Notes: generated by a model not told the origin, from the letters alone. DNA of 64,000 nucleotides from Anditalea andensis (GCF_000714815.1 NZ_JMIH01000011.1:62001-126000), one strand, 5' to 3'. Counted from the stretch's first letter, positions 36,336 through 46,048 are shown. A program made the numbers and translations.

Positions 36336-36648
36336 TGATGAAGTATTTATAGCCGTATAAAATCCTAATACGATCCGTCCTTCAAAGCACCCTATGGCAC
36401 CTGTCCAAAAGGGTGCTTTTTTTTATATCCGATACTTGACATCCCTGCGCCACGCCTGTAATAAGGATGTTCTGTATAATATTTTCATTTTTAGTGGTTT
36501 TAATTGAGGCATAGTAGCACCAATATTAAAAAGACAGGTTTAGCCAGAAAGCCTTTTAAAATGGGACAAATGTGTGGGTCCCATGATTACCTGTTATAAC
36601 CCGGTGATGGGTATGAGGTAGAGAAAGCCCATTTGGTATGCAGCATAG
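36336..36648. other. Gap between gapN and the convergent AraC gene
   Basis: 313 bp without a gene. The first 90 bp hold the gapN terminator; the rest is featureless. Confidence 0.5.
36384..36424 (+). terminator. Intrinsic terminator of gapN
   Basis: AAAGCACCC and GGGTGCTTT form a 9-bp perfect stem with an 18-nt loop, followed by a run of eight Ts. It begins about 50 bp after the stop codon. Confidence 0.85.
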
Positions 36649-37560
36649 TCAGTTAAAGGATCTCCTAAACTCCAAGGGAGAAACATTCATCTTACTTTTG
36701 AAAAGCTTACTGAACGATTGAGGATATTCAAATCCCAGCTGATAGGCTATTTCACTAACAGAGTATTCTGTGGTGGATAGGATATCTTTGGCTTTTTCTA
36801 TCAGCTTCTCGTGAATGATCTGTTGGGTGGTTTGCCCTGTGAGTTGCTTTAGGCAATCGCTTAGGTACTTGGATGATAAATTCAATTGTTCAGCCAAATG
36901 TGCCGGGCCTGGTAATTTTTGTACATCGGTACTGAGAAAATAGCTGTTCAAAATTTTTTCCACCTTATATAATAGGTCACTATGCTGCGTCTTACGGGTA
37001 TTGAACTGACGTTTGTAATAGCGGTTGAAATGTGTCAGTAGCAAATCTATCGCAGAGATCATCACATCCTGACTGAAATCATCGATGGGCAGCAGGTATT
37101 CCTTCTCAATTTGCTCGAAAATGGTTTCTATGGATTTTTGCTCTTCATCTGAAAGGATCAAAGCCTCGTTAATTTCATAATCAAAAAAACCGTAGTCCTT
37201 AATTTTTACACCGAGGGGATAGGTCCTTAAAAAGTCGGGGTGGATAATGACTAGCCAACCCGATTTAGCAAATTCAAAATCCTTATCGATGACAGTAACT
37301 TGCCTCGGGGCAAAACAGGAAATGACGCCTTCATCAAAATCGAAAGGTGTCTGGCCATATTGCATTTTGCAGGGGCATGCTGTCTTTAGGGTGATCTGGT
37401 AAAATTCACTGATCAGCTTAGTACGGTGTACGCTTTTTACCACGGGCAAATCCTCAAAACGTTGAATGCTGACCAGAGGGTGTTTGGGTTTGGAAAGCCC
37501 GACACGCAGGTTAAAATCAGAAATGGTCTTGAAGTGGATGGTGAGTGTATCGGTATTCAT
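36649..37560 (-). CDS. AraC-family transcriptional regulator
   Basis: Regulator of 303 residues. The N-terminal part (to about 190) resembles a cupin-like effector domain (CPCKMQYGQTPFDFDEGVISCFAPRQV), and the C-terminal 100 residues hold the two helix-turn-helices, with HLAEQLNLSSKYLSDCLKQLTGQ and SVSEIAYQLGFEYPQSFSKLFKSKMNVSPLEFRRS. The ATG at 37560 (MNTDTLTIHF) is preferred over an in-frame TTG at 37581. It lies 30 bp downstream of an SDR gene on the same strand and probably controls it and itself. This SDR-AraC pair is common in Bacteroidota. Confidence 0.92.
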   Translation of the reverse strand: MNTDTLTIHFKTISDFNLRVGLSKPKHPLVSIQRFEDLPVVKSVHRTKLISEFYQITLKTACPCKMQYGQTPFDFDEGVISCFAPRQVTVIDKDFEFAKSGWLVIIHPDFLRTYPLGVKIKDYGFFDYEINEALILSDEEQKSIETIFEQIEKEYLLPIDDFSQDVMISAIDLLLTHFNRYYKRQFNTRKTQHSDLLYKVEKILNSYFLSTDVQKLPGPAHLAEQLNLSSKYLSDCLKQLTGQTTQQIIHEKLIEKAKDILSTTEYSVSEIAYQLGFEYPQSFSKLFKSKMNVSPLEFRRSFN

Positions 37561-37590
37561 GGCTCTCTTATCTAATACCAAATTTACAAA

Positions 37591-38391
37591 TTAATTTCCC
37601 AGCTTTTTTCTGTAGGATCCTGCAAAACTTTTAGCAACAAATGCATTCGGCAATAGCACGGAAAATTTTGCTGCTAAACGGTTCATTCTGCCAGAAACGA
37701 TATAATGTTTTCTACGATCCAGTGCCATTAACATTTCATCTGCCACCTGTTCGGGAGTTTGTGTTGAGCCGCTATATTCCGCTCCCAGTCCTTTGCCTAT
37801 TTCGTTTTCTATGCCTGCGGCATTATTGAAATTGGTTTTGGTCAAACCGGGACAAAGTAACATGATGTGTACGTTATAAGGCTTACACTCTTGGGTCAAT
37901 GCCTGGGTAAAATGCCGGACAAAAACCTTGCTGGCGGCATAGGTCGTCATATATGGGATCGGTATAAAAGAAGCCATAGAGGCCACATTGATGATGGTGC
38001 CGCTTTTGCGTGCTTTCATCCCCTGAAGAGACAAATGGGTCAGAGCTACCAAAGACGATATGTTAAGCTGCAGCATATCCAACTCAGACTGCAAAGACAG
38101 CGCTGCAAACTCACCACCGGAGCCGATTCCCGCATTGTTAATGAGTATTTCGATTTCCAGTCGGCGTTGTTGAGTTTCATCAAACAGCATTTGTGCCGCA
38201 CCTGTTTTGGAAAGGTCCGCTACTATATATGTTACAGCTGTTTGATAGTCCCTGGCCAGCTCAGAGGCCAATGTTTTTAGCTTGTCCTCGTTTCTGGCTA
38301 CCAACAAAAGGTGGTGCTTCCTTTTTGCCAAACGCTTTGCTATAGCTTCTCCTATCCCTCCTGAAGCGCCTGTTATTAATGTTACTTTCAT
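37591..38391 (-). CDS. SDR family oxidoreductase
   Basis: Classical short-chain dehydrogenase of 266 residues: TGASGGIG at 7-14, NNAG at about 85-88, Ser138, Tyr151 and Lys155 (YAASK). The VARNEDKL segment after the second strand fits the SDR group of the DltE/YqjQ kind, usually NADP-linked. First gene of a two-gene unit with the AraC regulator. Substrate unknown. Confidence 0.92.
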   Translation of the reverse strand: MKVTLITGASGGIGEAIAKRLAKRKHHLLLVARNEDKLKTLASELARDYQTAVTYIVADLSKTGAAQMLFDETQQRRLEIEILINNAGIGSGGEFAALSLQSELDMLQLNISSLVALTHLSLQGMKARKSGTIINVASMASFIPIPYMTTYAASKVFVRHFTQALTQECKPYNVHIMLLCPGLTKTNFNNAAGIENEIGKGLGAEYSGSTQTPEQVADEMLMALDRRKHYIVSGRMNRLAAKFSVLLPNAFVAKSFAGSYRKKLGN

Positions 38392-38631
38392 AATTTTTTT
38401 TCCTTTAAAAATTGATAGTACAAATTTGGCTCAAACCATCAACTTAAAAGTGTCCGAAAGTCGGTTATTTGTGTTCGATAGGCGGGTAGCGCGCCAGTGG
38501 CTGCATATATATCAAAGTCAAAACTAGTTCTGTACCAAAAATCGGGAAAGCATGATCCTTAATTCGGTATAATGCCACCTATTATTCCCGGTTCATCGTA
38601 GCATCCCGGTTTGTAAAAATCCTGTCTAGTC

Positions 38632-39618
38632 TCAAAAAGCTATTCTCTTCCCTATTTCCATCCATACGATATTTGGTACCATGTCTGGATATTGTTCCCT
38701 TAAGACCTGTTCCGGATAGAAAATAGGTTCGTCACTCAGGTCAAATGTACCGTAGTGCATGGGCATCCAGCGTTTTGCCTTGAGGTCATTGAAAGCATTG
38801 ATGGCATCTGACGGGCCTGTATGTGCCGGCCTCATAAACCACTGCGGTTCGTAGGCACCCACTCCTATCATGGCCATGTCTATTTTATAATCATTCCCGA
38901 TATCTTTAAAATGATTTCCATAGCCGCTGTCACTGGCAAAATATATAGTCTTGCCACTTACTAGGTCCTGTAGCATAAACGAGCCCCAAAGGTGCTTGTT
39001 GGTATCGGTAAGCCATCGCCTCGACCAATGCTGACTGGGTAAGTAATCGATGGACAGGGTTTCTGCAGTCCTGTACTGCTGGTACCATCCGGCTTCCTGA
39101 ACCTGGTTATTTACACCCCACCCTTTTAGTATTTTCCCTATCTCCAAACCAGTTAGGATTACCGCTTCAGGATTTAACCTGGCCAGTTGTTTTACACTGT
39201 TTTTATCTATATGGTCACGGTGGTTGTGGGAAAGTAATAGATAATCTATATTGTCCAATGCCGGTATATCAAAAGGCACCTTAGTATATCGTTTTAAAAA
39301 CCTGTTGGGTGCCACCACTGGATCTATCACTAATCGCTTTCCATTCATATCTACTATAAAGGAGGCATGGCCTAGCGGGATGACGGCATTGGTCCTTTTA
39401 TCTTTTATATCTTTTATCGTCTGAAAGGAAAGTGGAGTCTGTTGTGTTTTTTTAATTTTGGCCCATGGCTTGGCACTTCGCACCCAACGCATGACTTCGC
39501 TTAGGGTTTTGATGTCATCTCCGTAGATATTGGAATATAATCCTTTATCATTAAGATGATTGCCTGACCATTCTGACTTTACAAATTTCAAGTCATTATT
39601 ATATTTTTTTACTGCCAT
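38632..39618 (-). CDS. MBL-fold metallohydrolase (NAPE-PLD/UlaG-like)
   Basis: Metallo-beta-lactamase-fold protein of 328 residues without a signal peptide. Metal ligands are visible in SHNHRDH (His131, His133, Asp135, His136), the later LPSQHWSRRW histidine, FASDSGYG (Asp) and PMHYGTFDLSDEP (His). The arrangement GHASFIVDMNGKRLVIDP followed by these motifs is typical of the NAPE-phospholipase-D-like branch. Bacterial substrates are mostly unknown; a phosphodiester or lactone is possible. It stands alone on the minus strand. Confidence 0.88.
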   Translation of the reverse strand: MAVKKYNNDLKFVKSEWSGNHLNDKGLYSNIYGDDIKTLSEVMRWVRSAKPWAKIKKTQQTPLSFQTIKDIKDKRTNAVIPLGHASFIVDMNGKRLVIDPVVAPNRFLKRYTKVPFDIPALDNIDYLLLSHNHRDHIDKNSVKQLARLNPEAVILTGLEIGKILKGWGVNNQVQEAGWYQQYRTAETLSIDYLPSQHWSRRWLTDTNKHLWGSFMLQDLVSGKTIYFASDSGYGNHFKDIGNDYKIDMAMIGVGAYEPQWFMRPAHTGPSDAINAFNDLKAKRWMPMHYGTFDLSDEPIFYPEQVLREQYPDMVPNIVWMEIGKRIAF

Positions 39619-39971
39619 AGGATAAAGTTATACATATGGCTGATATTTTAATTCTCTGATAATTAAAAAAATTGTAAAATTTCCATCTATGGACGCCACT
39701 ACCTTCAAATATTGTAAAAAAAACAAAACCTTCGCTTAACCAAAGGTTTTTGGTGGGATCTAAGACCATCATTGATACGAAAAGAGATGATGGACACCTA
39801 TAAATCGGATAAAATGCTATTTTTAAATTTGTCGTATAATACGCCTGTTAACATATTACTTTTCGTTTAAAGGTATTTTTGATCTACAATAAAAAAAAAT
39901 GATGGCTATAGGTAGACCAGTCATCTAAATTTCCATTATAATCTTTAGATTTGATGAATGAATAAAAAATT
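39619..39971. other. Divergent intergenic region, MBL hydrolase / SIMPL protein
   Basis: 353 bp with no gene. A small hairpin AAAACCTT / AAGGTTTT lies at 39725-39750, and an exact -7 element for the SIMPL gene at 39946-39953. Confidence 0.5.
39946..39953 (+). promoter_or_regulatory. -7 promoter element of the SIMPL gene
   Basis: TAGATTTG matches TAnnTTTG exactly and lies 18 bp before the start codon, so the transcript would have a very short leader. No -33 TTG was found at the usual distance. Confidence 0.45.
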
Positions 39972-40703
39972 ATGAAACAGCACCTTACAGCCGTAATATT
40001 TGCATTGGCCATCATCATATCCGCTGCTATACTTGGGAATGCCATCGTCAACAGGAACAAAAAATCTGGTACAGTAGATGTCACGGGTCTAGGTGAGCAA
40101 AATTTCTCTTCAGATCTGGTCGTATGGGAAGGAAACTTCAGCCGTGAAAGTTTTGAAATCAAAGATGCCTACGCTGCTTTGGAAAAAGACCGACAAACGG
40201 TAACGGATTACCTGAATCAAAAAGGCATTCCAAAAGAACAAATCATTTTTAATGCAGTCAATACCAATCCGCTATATGAACAAAACTACAGTAGCAATGG
40301 TAATTTTATGGGGCAGACATTTTTGGGTTACCAATTGAACCAGTCCATACAAATATCCTCCAGCGAGGTGGACAGGGTAGAACAGATTTCCAGGGAAATC
40401 ACAGAATTGCTGCTTCAGGGTGTTAAATTCTATTCCCAGCCTCCGAGATATTACTATACCAATCTTGAAAGCCTAAAGATAGAAATGATTTCCAAGGCGA
40501 CCGAAGATGCCAGATTGCGTGCAGAGCGGATAGCCGAAAACTCCGGTTCCAGACTAGGGCAGCTCATCTCCGCCAATATGGGAATATTTCAGATCACCGG
40601 GCAGAATTCAGCAGAAGATTACTCCTGGGGAGGTACATTCAATACAAGCTCTAAAGAAAAGACAGCCTCTATCACCATGCGCCTGAGCTATAGGGTGAAA
40701 TAA
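39972..40703 (+). CDS. SIMPL domain protein (DUF541)
   Basis: Protein of 243 residues with an N-terminal membrane anchor (about 4-24) and a periplasmic SIMPL/DUF541 domain. Typical segments are SGTVDVTGLGEQNFSSDLVVWEGNF near the start, ALEKDRQTVTDYLNQKGIPKEQI in the middle, and ATEDARLRAERIAENSGSRLGQLISA near the end, where the helix carrying AxxxAxxxA is characteristic. The family is widespread and linked to oxidative or envelope stress, without known chemistry. It appears monocistronic. Confidence 0.88.
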   Translation: MKQHLTAVIFALAIIISAAILGNAIVNRNKKSGTVDVTGLGEQNFSSDLVVWEGNFSRESFEIKDAYAALEKDRQTVTDYLNQKGIPKEQIIFNAVNTNPLYEQNYSSNGNFMGQTFLGYQLNQSIQISSSEVDRVEQISREITELLLQGVKFYSQPPRYYYTNLESLKIEMISKATEDARLRAERIAENSGSRLGQLISANMGIFQITGQNSAEDYSWGGTFNTSSKEKTASITMRLSYRVK

Positions 40704-40781
40704 GAAAACAAGGTAAAAATAGCATATCTGAAAGCATCATGAGCTATCCAGTCATATTTTTCCCTTTCAGCGCCGGATCGT

Positions 40782-41480
40782 TCATTTAAAACTGTATAAA
40801 TATGGTGCTTTATGGCTTTTCCCGGTAAAATGTTTCTCATGTCTTTTCAAAATATCAAGACCCAGCAGCTTTCGTTGAAAACTGGTTCTACGGAGCTTTT
40901 CACCTAATATAGCTTCATACACCCTTTGCAGGTCATTCATGGTAAATTTTTCGGGCAGCAACTTCCCTCCGATAAGTTTTCGATCAAGGTGGTAACGGAG
41001 TGTATCCAAGGCTTTGGTTACGATCTGCTGATGGTCAAATATGAGCTGAGGCAAGGCATCAATGGGATACCAGCCAATAGAATCTGACAGGGAATCTGGC
41101 TGCAAAGTAACTTTCTCAACATCAATCAAAGCATAATATGCCACGGATATAAACCTATCCAAAAGCCAATATGACTCATTTACCGCATACCCATTGGCCT
41201 CTAATATTCTTTTCATCACCTCAGCACCATGTCTGTTAAAATCGCCAAAAGTATAAAACTGCTCCAAATAAATATTTTCCAAGCCTGTTCTCTCTTTAAG
41301 CCCCCTTTCTACGGCTTGGTTAAGTCCTTCCTTTACCCCCACAAATCCCCCCGGCAAGGCATACCACCCTGTCGCATGGTATTCCATCAAAAGAATTTTT
41401 AATTGCCCTTTTGAAAAACCAAATATGACAGAATCAAATGCAATATGGGGCAAATAGTCAGAGATGTCGGGGACAGTCAT
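40782..41480 (-). CDS. NUDIX-related transcriptional regulator (NrtR/AraR-like)
   Basis: Protein of 232 residues with an N-terminal NUDIX domain and a C-terminal winged-helix region (about 160-232, KFTMNDLQRVYEAILGEKLRRTSFQRKLLGLDILKRH). The NUDIX box is degenerate: GGFVGVKEGLNQAVERGLKERTGL keeps G-x5-E but has RG for RE and ER for EE, so hydrolysis is unlikely and the domain probably senses a ligand. NrtR-type proteins bind ADP-ribose; Bacteroidota relatives such as AraR sense sugars. It is divergent from the carboxylesterase gene with 92 bp between, so that gene is a likely target. Confidence 0.87.
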   Translation of the reverse strand: MTVPDISDYLPHIAFDSVIFGFSKGQLKILLMEYHATGWYALPGGFVGVKEGLNQAVERGLKERTGLENIYLEQFYTFGDFNRHGAEVMKRILEANGYAVNESYWLLDRFISVAYYALIDVEKVTLQPDSLSDSIGWYPIDALPQLIFDHQQIVTKALDTLRYHLDRKLIGGKLLPEKFTMNDLQRVYEAILGEKLRRTSFQRKLLGLDILKRHEKHFTGKSHKAPYLYSFK

Positions 41481-41528
41481 GGTTTAGATTTTAATCCGAA
41501 GGCAAGTAAATAGGAATATTGTAGATAA

Positions 41529-41542
41529 ACAATTATTATTGT
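41529..41542. promoter_or_regulatory. Candidate operator ACAAT-TATT-ATTGT
   Basis: A small dyad with 5-bp arms in the 92-bp region between the NUDIX-type regulator and the carboxylesterase, 30 bp before the esterase ATG. The position fits repression, but the arms are short and A/T rich. Confidence 0.3.
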
Positions 41543-41572
41543 CTCAATATGTAACAATAGACCTTTAATCCT

Positions 41573-43210
41573 ATGAAATTCAATTTACTTTTATGGCCCT
41601 TTCTGGCAGCCATGTGGCTAGGTAGCGTACAGGCCCAACAGGGCTCCAACTATTTACCCGTACAGGCAAAAATAAAAAATGGTCTGATCGAGGGCCATTA
41701 TGATGTGGAAAGTAATGTGTCAAAATATTTTGGTATCCCCTTCGCCAAGCCCCCTGTCGGAGATCTGAGATGGAAAGCCCCTCAACCGATAGACAATTGG
41801 GAAGGCGTAATGAAAACCAAAAAATTTGGTCCAAAGCCCATCCAGCCAAATGTGTTTGGTGATATGGATTCCTGGTCTGATGGCATGAGTGAAGATTGTC
41901 TGTATCTGAATGTCTGGACTCCGGCAAAACGTGGTACTCAGGGTCTTCCTGTATTGTTTTATATATATGGTGGAGGTTTTGTAGCTGGTGATGGATCAGA
42001 ACCACGCTATAATGGAGAGCGTATGGCCCAAGAGGGTGTGGTGGTGGTTACGGCCAATCACAGGTTGAATATATTCGGTTTTCTGTCCCATCCTGACCTA
42101 AGTGCCGAAACACAGCACAAAGGTTCTGGAAATTATGGTCTTTTAGACCAGGCCATGGCGCTACAATGGATAAAGGACAACATTGAAACCTTTGGGGGTG
42201 ACCCCAATAAAATTACGATTGCAGGAGAATCAGCAGGCTCTATTTCTGTCAGTTACCAGATGGCTTCCCCACTTTCCCGCAGCCTTATTTCAGGAGCTAT
42301 AGGTGAAAGCGGGGCAGGGATATATCCAACTTTGGCTCCGGTCCCTTTAGCAGAAGCAGAAAGAATAGGGCAGGAATTTTTGGAAGGAAATGATATAAAA
42401 AGTATTGCCGAATTAAGGGATATGCCTACAAAGGACATCTATGAGATATACACAGCATCGGATCCATTTAGATTCCCTGTCACACTTGATGGATATTTTA
42501 TAGACAAAACCCTCCCAGAAATATTCAAAGCAAAAGTGCAGGCCCAAGTACCTTTGCTTTTGGGCTGGAACTCTGCAGAAATGAATGCAATGGCATTTAT
42601 GCAAGGGGCACCTATGACTCCAGCTAATTTCATAGAAAAGGTAAAAGAAACCTATCCTGACCATCATGAGGAAGTATTAAAATTATATGCCCATTCTACA
42701 GAAGAGGAAGTAGGCTATTCAGCGACTGCATTGGCCTCGGATAGGTTTATTTCCTACAGTACCTGGAAATGGTTTGATCTGCACCTTCTGCACTCGGACC
42801 AGCCGGTCTATCGGTACCTGTTCAGTAAACTGCGTCCTCCACTGGTTGACAGGTCCCTAAGTGCTGGCCTAGCAGGAGGTACAGTGCAACAGGAAAACCC
42901 CGGACCTGCACCAAAGGCATATGGCGCTCCCCATGCCATGGAAATCGAATATGCTATGGGCAACCTGCATTTGGTCGACGAATATGAATGGTCAGCGGAA
43001 GATAGAGCTGTCTCTAAGGTGATGTTTCAGTATTTTACTAATTTTGTAAAAACAGGAGATCCAAATAGTAAAGGCCTTCCCGAATGGCCAAAAGCAGAAA
43101 GAGGAAGTAATAACCCAACGCTGATAAACATCGATATCAATACGCAAGCGGAAAGAGGTCTTTTAGATGATAGGTATCGCTTTCATGACCGGTACTATGG
43201 CAAGCATTGA
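41573..43210 (+). CDS. Type-B carboxylesterase, exported
   Basis: Alpha/beta-hydrolase of 545 residues with a signal peptide (cleavage probably after VQAQ). The carboxylesterase type-B signatures are clear: YFGIPFAKPPVGDLRW near the start, SEDCLYLNVWTP, the oxyanion-hole segment YIYGGGF, and the nucleophile Ser220 in AGESAGSISVSYQ. The acid is probably the Glu in LLLGWNSAEM and the base the His in YGAPHAMEIEYAMG. It hydrolyses carboxylic esters in the periplasm or outside. It is convergent with the phosphatase-SusD-SusC locus and divergent from a NUDIX-type regulator, which probably controls it. Natural substrate unknown. Confidence 0.92.
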   Translation: MKFNLLLWPFLAAMWLGSVQAQQGSNYLPVQAKIKNGLIEGHYDVESNVSKYFGIPFAKPPVGDLRWKAPQPIDNWEGVMKTKKFGPKPIQPNVFGDMDSWSDGMSEDCLYLNVWTPAKRGTQGLPVLFYIYGGGFVAGDGSEPRYNGERMAQEGVVVVTANHRLNIFGFLSHPDLSAETQHKGSGNYGLLDQAMALQWIKDNIETFGGDPNKITIAGESAGSISVSYQMASPLSRSLISGAIGESGAGIYPTLAPVPLAEAERIGQEFLEGNDIKSIAELRDMPTKDIYEIYTASDPFRFPVTLDGYFIDKTLPEIFKAKVQAQVPLLLGWNSAEMNAMAFMQGAPMTPANFIEKVKETYPDHHEEVLKLYAHSTEEEVGYSATALASDRFISYSTWKWFDLHLLHSDQPVYRYLFSKLRPPLVDRSLSAGLAGGTVQQENPGPAPKAYGAPHAMEIEYAMGNLHLVDEYEWSAEDRAVSKVMFQYFTNFVKTGDPNSKGLPEWPKAERGSNNPTLINIDINTQAERGLLDDRYRFHDRYYGKH

Positions 43211-43537
43211 AAAAACGTAAAGTATCATAAATGAGGACTGTAGCCAATTTGTGGTATCATAAGCTCCTTTAATCCTTACTACTAATTCCTCTTAGTTTAG
43301 CGTATACCTTGGGTATCTGTAGAGGAGTAATGTATCAAGTTCATGATCAGTCAAGATGTAAACCGAATTAGATTTTCTGCTATACTTCCAAATTAATATA
43401 GCTTAAAGGCTTCAGGGTACAACTTTCTGTTTCATCTTCATATTATTTTTTTTCAGGGAAATCTAAAAAAACAGCATACCGGAATCATGTTCCGGTATGC
43501 CTTAACCATCACATTCATGGTTACATAAAATTTGGTA
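43211..43537. other. Convergent intergenic region
   Basis: 327 bp between convergent genes, containing the perfect terminator at 43464-43500 near the phosphatase end. Nothing else was recognised. Confidence 0.55.
43464..43500 (-). terminator. Terminator of the phosphatase/SusCD locus
   Basis: GCATACCGGAA and TTCCGGTATGC form a perfect 11-bp stem with a 5-nt loop. Read on the minus strand it is followed by TGTTTTTTT. It lies 38 bp after the phosphatase stop codon. Confidence 0.88.
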
Positions 43538-44473
43538 TCATTTATCTATTTCTCCATGATAAAGGGTGACGCCATTCTTATTGATAATATCAAACTGTAT
43601 CTTATCAGATGATAGGGCAAATAACATAAACCCGGCCTCAGAGGCAGTAAACTGCGTATAGGGCAAGGAGGCACTCGCTGTCACTTCTGAAGCTGAACCG
43701 GATACAATCTGTCTAAGCCCATCTTTTTCCAGATACTGTAAACTGTGGTCATGCCCACTGATGTACAGATCTACTCCGGATTCCCTAAAAAGCGTTTCTA
43801 AAGATCTTCGGATCGCTTTTGTATCATAGCCTTCTGTTCTTCCCCCTGTATACATAGGATGATGGCCTACTACAATTTTCCATTTTACAGCTTCGTCATG
43901 GCTGGTCAACAATTCTTTCATCCACATTTTTTGCGCAGTAGAATCGGTTTTGGCCACATTGGGACCGTATATGGAATTGGAATAAAATTCGGGAATCAGA
44001 CTGTTGGTATCAATGTATATAAATAATACCTTGTCTTTGCTTCCTTTGATCGGAACGGTCTTGGTATAATGTCTTTCCGGCATCTGCCATCTTCTGGACA
44101 CCAAACTGTAGGCGACCTGTGCATCAGGATCTCCCAGATAATCATGGTTTCCCAGTACTACCTGCCAGTCAATCTGTAGATGGTAACTTTTATAAATGTC
44201 CTCAAATGAATATTTCCATAAAGGATCCATGGTACTCTTCACCCCGTTTGGATAAAAATTATCCCCGGTGGAAATGATAAAGTCCGGCTTATGTTTTTTC
44301 ACCTGCTGCAGCAGCTGGTCAGCCACTGCCAGCTGTTGGTCATCACCGTTTCTTCCCCAGTCCCCTATCACGATAAATTTATTGGATTTTTCCAATGGAT
44401 TGATACCCTGTGCCAATAGATTTTGACTCAGAAAAGCACCCCATATTGTAATCAGAAATATATTGAATCTCAT
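43538..44473 (-). CDS. Purple-acid-phosphatase-like metallophosphoesterase
   Basis: Exported phosphatase of 311 residues with signal peptide 1-22 (ending LLAQG). The calcineurin-like motifs are complete and of the tartrate-resistant (ACP5) kind: GDWGRNG (Asp38), GDNFYPNG (Asp71, Tyr74), LGNHDYLG (Asn109, His110), GHHPMYTGG and SGHDHSLQYL. The Tyr in GDNFY is the ligand that gives purple acid phosphatases their Fe(III) site. Lying 9 bp downstream of SusD, it is part of the transport operon, which suggests a phosphorylated substrate that is dephosphorylated outside the cytoplasm. Confidence 0.92.
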   Translation of the reverse strand: MRFNIFLITIWGAFLSQNLLAQGINPLEKSNKFIVIGDWGRNGDDQQLAVADQLLQQVKKHKPDFIISTGDNFYPNGVKSTMDPLWKYSFEDIYKSYHLQIDWQVVLGNHDYLGDPDAQVAYSLVSRRWQMPERHYTKTVPIKGSKDKVLFIYIDTNSLIPEFYSNSIYGPNVAKTDSTAQKMWMKELLTSHDEAVKWKIVVGHHPMYTGGRTEGYDTKAIRRSLETLFRESGVDLYISGHDHSLQYLEKDGLRQIVSGSASEVTASASLPYTQFTASEAGFMLFALSSDKIQFDIINKNGVTLYHGEIDK

Positions 44474-44482
44474 GTTATAAAA

Positions 44483-46048
44483 TTAGTAACCGCTGTTCTG
44501 ATTTAATTTTGGATTGGAAGCCAACTCGCCCAAAGGAATAGGAAATACCCTGCGATAGGTATCCTGATTGGTCTTTACCGGCAACCCGGTAGCGGCATCT
44601 CTGCCCCATGCAGCTTCCCATTTGCCAAATCTGATCTGATCATTTCGCCTCCAGGTTTCTCCGGCCATTTCACGCCCTCTTTCTTCATATAAATTATCCA
44701 GATTTACAGCGGTAAAGGGACTGGCCTTTCTGATGGTCCTCACCTGATTCACCAGTTCCAGAGGAGATTGGCCCAATGGATCAGAGCCACCCCTAAGAAT
44801 TGCTTCTGCTTTTAGCAGGACAAAGTCTGCGTAGCGGAACAATACAAAATCATTTCTCGAATCCCTGTTAGAAGTCCATGTGCCGTCGGGAGTATATTTT
44901 ACATTTCGGGCCCCTTGGGCTATCTGCTGCGGAGAACGTCCCCTGTCGAAGGTTTCAATATTGACGAAGGCGATTTCAGGATTTAAATTAACATGATAAG
45001 TCCCGTCCATCACCGGTCTGCCATCCTTATAGTACTGGGGACCCGCCAGCCATATCTGTCTTCTGACGTCTTCCGCTTCCTGGAACAAGTAATAAAAATC
45101 TGCCCAGGTATGTAAACAGTTCCCGACACTGATGGTCGTAGGCAGTCCATAGTTTTCTCTTAATAAAGGGTGTAATGGAAATCTTCCCAAACGCATACCA
45201 TTGGCGGCAAAATTCTGGTCAAATGGTACAGCAAATATGCATTCCTTTATCTGTGGACCATTGTCCACATCAAAGATTTTCATAAAATCAGGCTCCAGAT
45301 CAAAACTGGTATTGCCACCATTGGAGGCAGCATTCAAAATCAGATTGAGGGAAGTAATCGCCTCCTGATAGGCCGGGGCACCTGCATAAACTTCTGCATT
45401 CATATACAATTTTGCCAGTAAAGCATGGGCCATCCAGAAAGTGGGCTTACCGTAAGTGGCAGTAGAAATCTCCTTGGAGAGGAAAGGCAACGCCTCATTG
45501 ATTTCACTTTTTATATATTCATAAACTGCAGCGCGCGGACTGTTAGCGGGAAGCTCCAGATTACCATATTCAGGGCTTATGGGTACATTACCATATAGGT
45601 CCAAGGCAAAGAAATAAAACAAGGCACGCATGGTCTTCATCTCTGCTATCGTCCTGTTCTTAAAATCACTATCCGGAGCCAGTGATAAGGCGGAGAGAAT
45701 TTCGCCACACAGGCTTATCCCTCTATACGTCCAGGACCAGACCCCACTGATGTGTGGGTGGGTTTCGTCCCAGGTATGGAGATTCAGCTGTATATAGCGG
45801 CCCCCATCGTAGTAATCAGCTCCCCTTGCGGTCAGTACGGCTTCGTCTGTGGTAAGTTCCTGTAAGTAGTAATAATCGATGGCTATATTATCCCTCAACT
45901 GAACATACACGGGACCGGTAACGGCAGCAAATTCAGACTCTGTGGTGGGGAATATATCAGAGGTATAGCTAGATTCAATCGGTAAGTCCAAATCTGTACA
46001 GCCAAAAGCAAGTACGGCTAAAAGGAGTGTATATATTATTTTTTTCAT
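44483..46048 (-). CDS. SusD/RagB-family lipoprotein (third pair)
   Basis: Lipoprotein of 521 residues (lipobox VLAFGCTDL). Contains the family segments EMKTMRALFYFFALDLYGNVPI, FVLFRYADFVLLKAEAILRGG and RGREMAGETWRRNDQIRFGKWE, ending in the typical RVFPIPLGELASNPKLNQNSGY. It lies 13 bp after the STN-type SusC and 9 bp before the phosphatase. It binds the substrate imported by that channel; context suggests something phosphorylated, but this is inference. Confidence 0.94.
   Translation of the reverse strand: MKKIIYTLLLAVLAFGCTDLDLPIESSYTSDIFPTTESEFAAVTGPVYVQLRDNIAIDYYYLQELTTDEAVLTARGADYYDGGRYIQLNLHTWDETHPHISGVWSWTYRGISLCGEILSALSLAPDSDFKNRTIAEMKTMRALFYFFALDLYGNVPISPEYGNLELPANSPRAAVYEYIKSEINEALPFLSKEISTATYGKPTFWMAHALLAKLYMNAEVYAGAPAYQEAITSLNLILNAASNGGNTSFDLEPDFMKIFDVDNGPQIKECIFAVPFDQNFAANGMRLGRFPLHPLLRENYGLPTTISVGNCLHTWADFYYLFQEAEDVRRQIWLAGPQYYKDGRPVMDGTYHVNLNPEIAFVNIETFDRGRSPQQIAQGARNVKYTPDGTWTSNRDSRNDFVLFRYADFVLLKAEAILRGGSDPLGQSPLELVNQVRTIRKASPFTAVNLDNLYEERGREMAGETWRRNDQIRFGKWEAAWGRDAATGLPVKTNQDTYRRVFPIPLGELASNPKLNQNSGY

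Noticed and set aside
39725-39750. AAAACCTT/AAGGTTTT hairpin as a terminator
   Set aside because: It lies upstream of both flanking divergent genes, so there is nothing to terminate; left as an unexplained hairpin.
41580-42005. 141-codon frame opposite the carboxylesterase
   Set aside because: Shadow of a clear esterase reading frame on the other strand.
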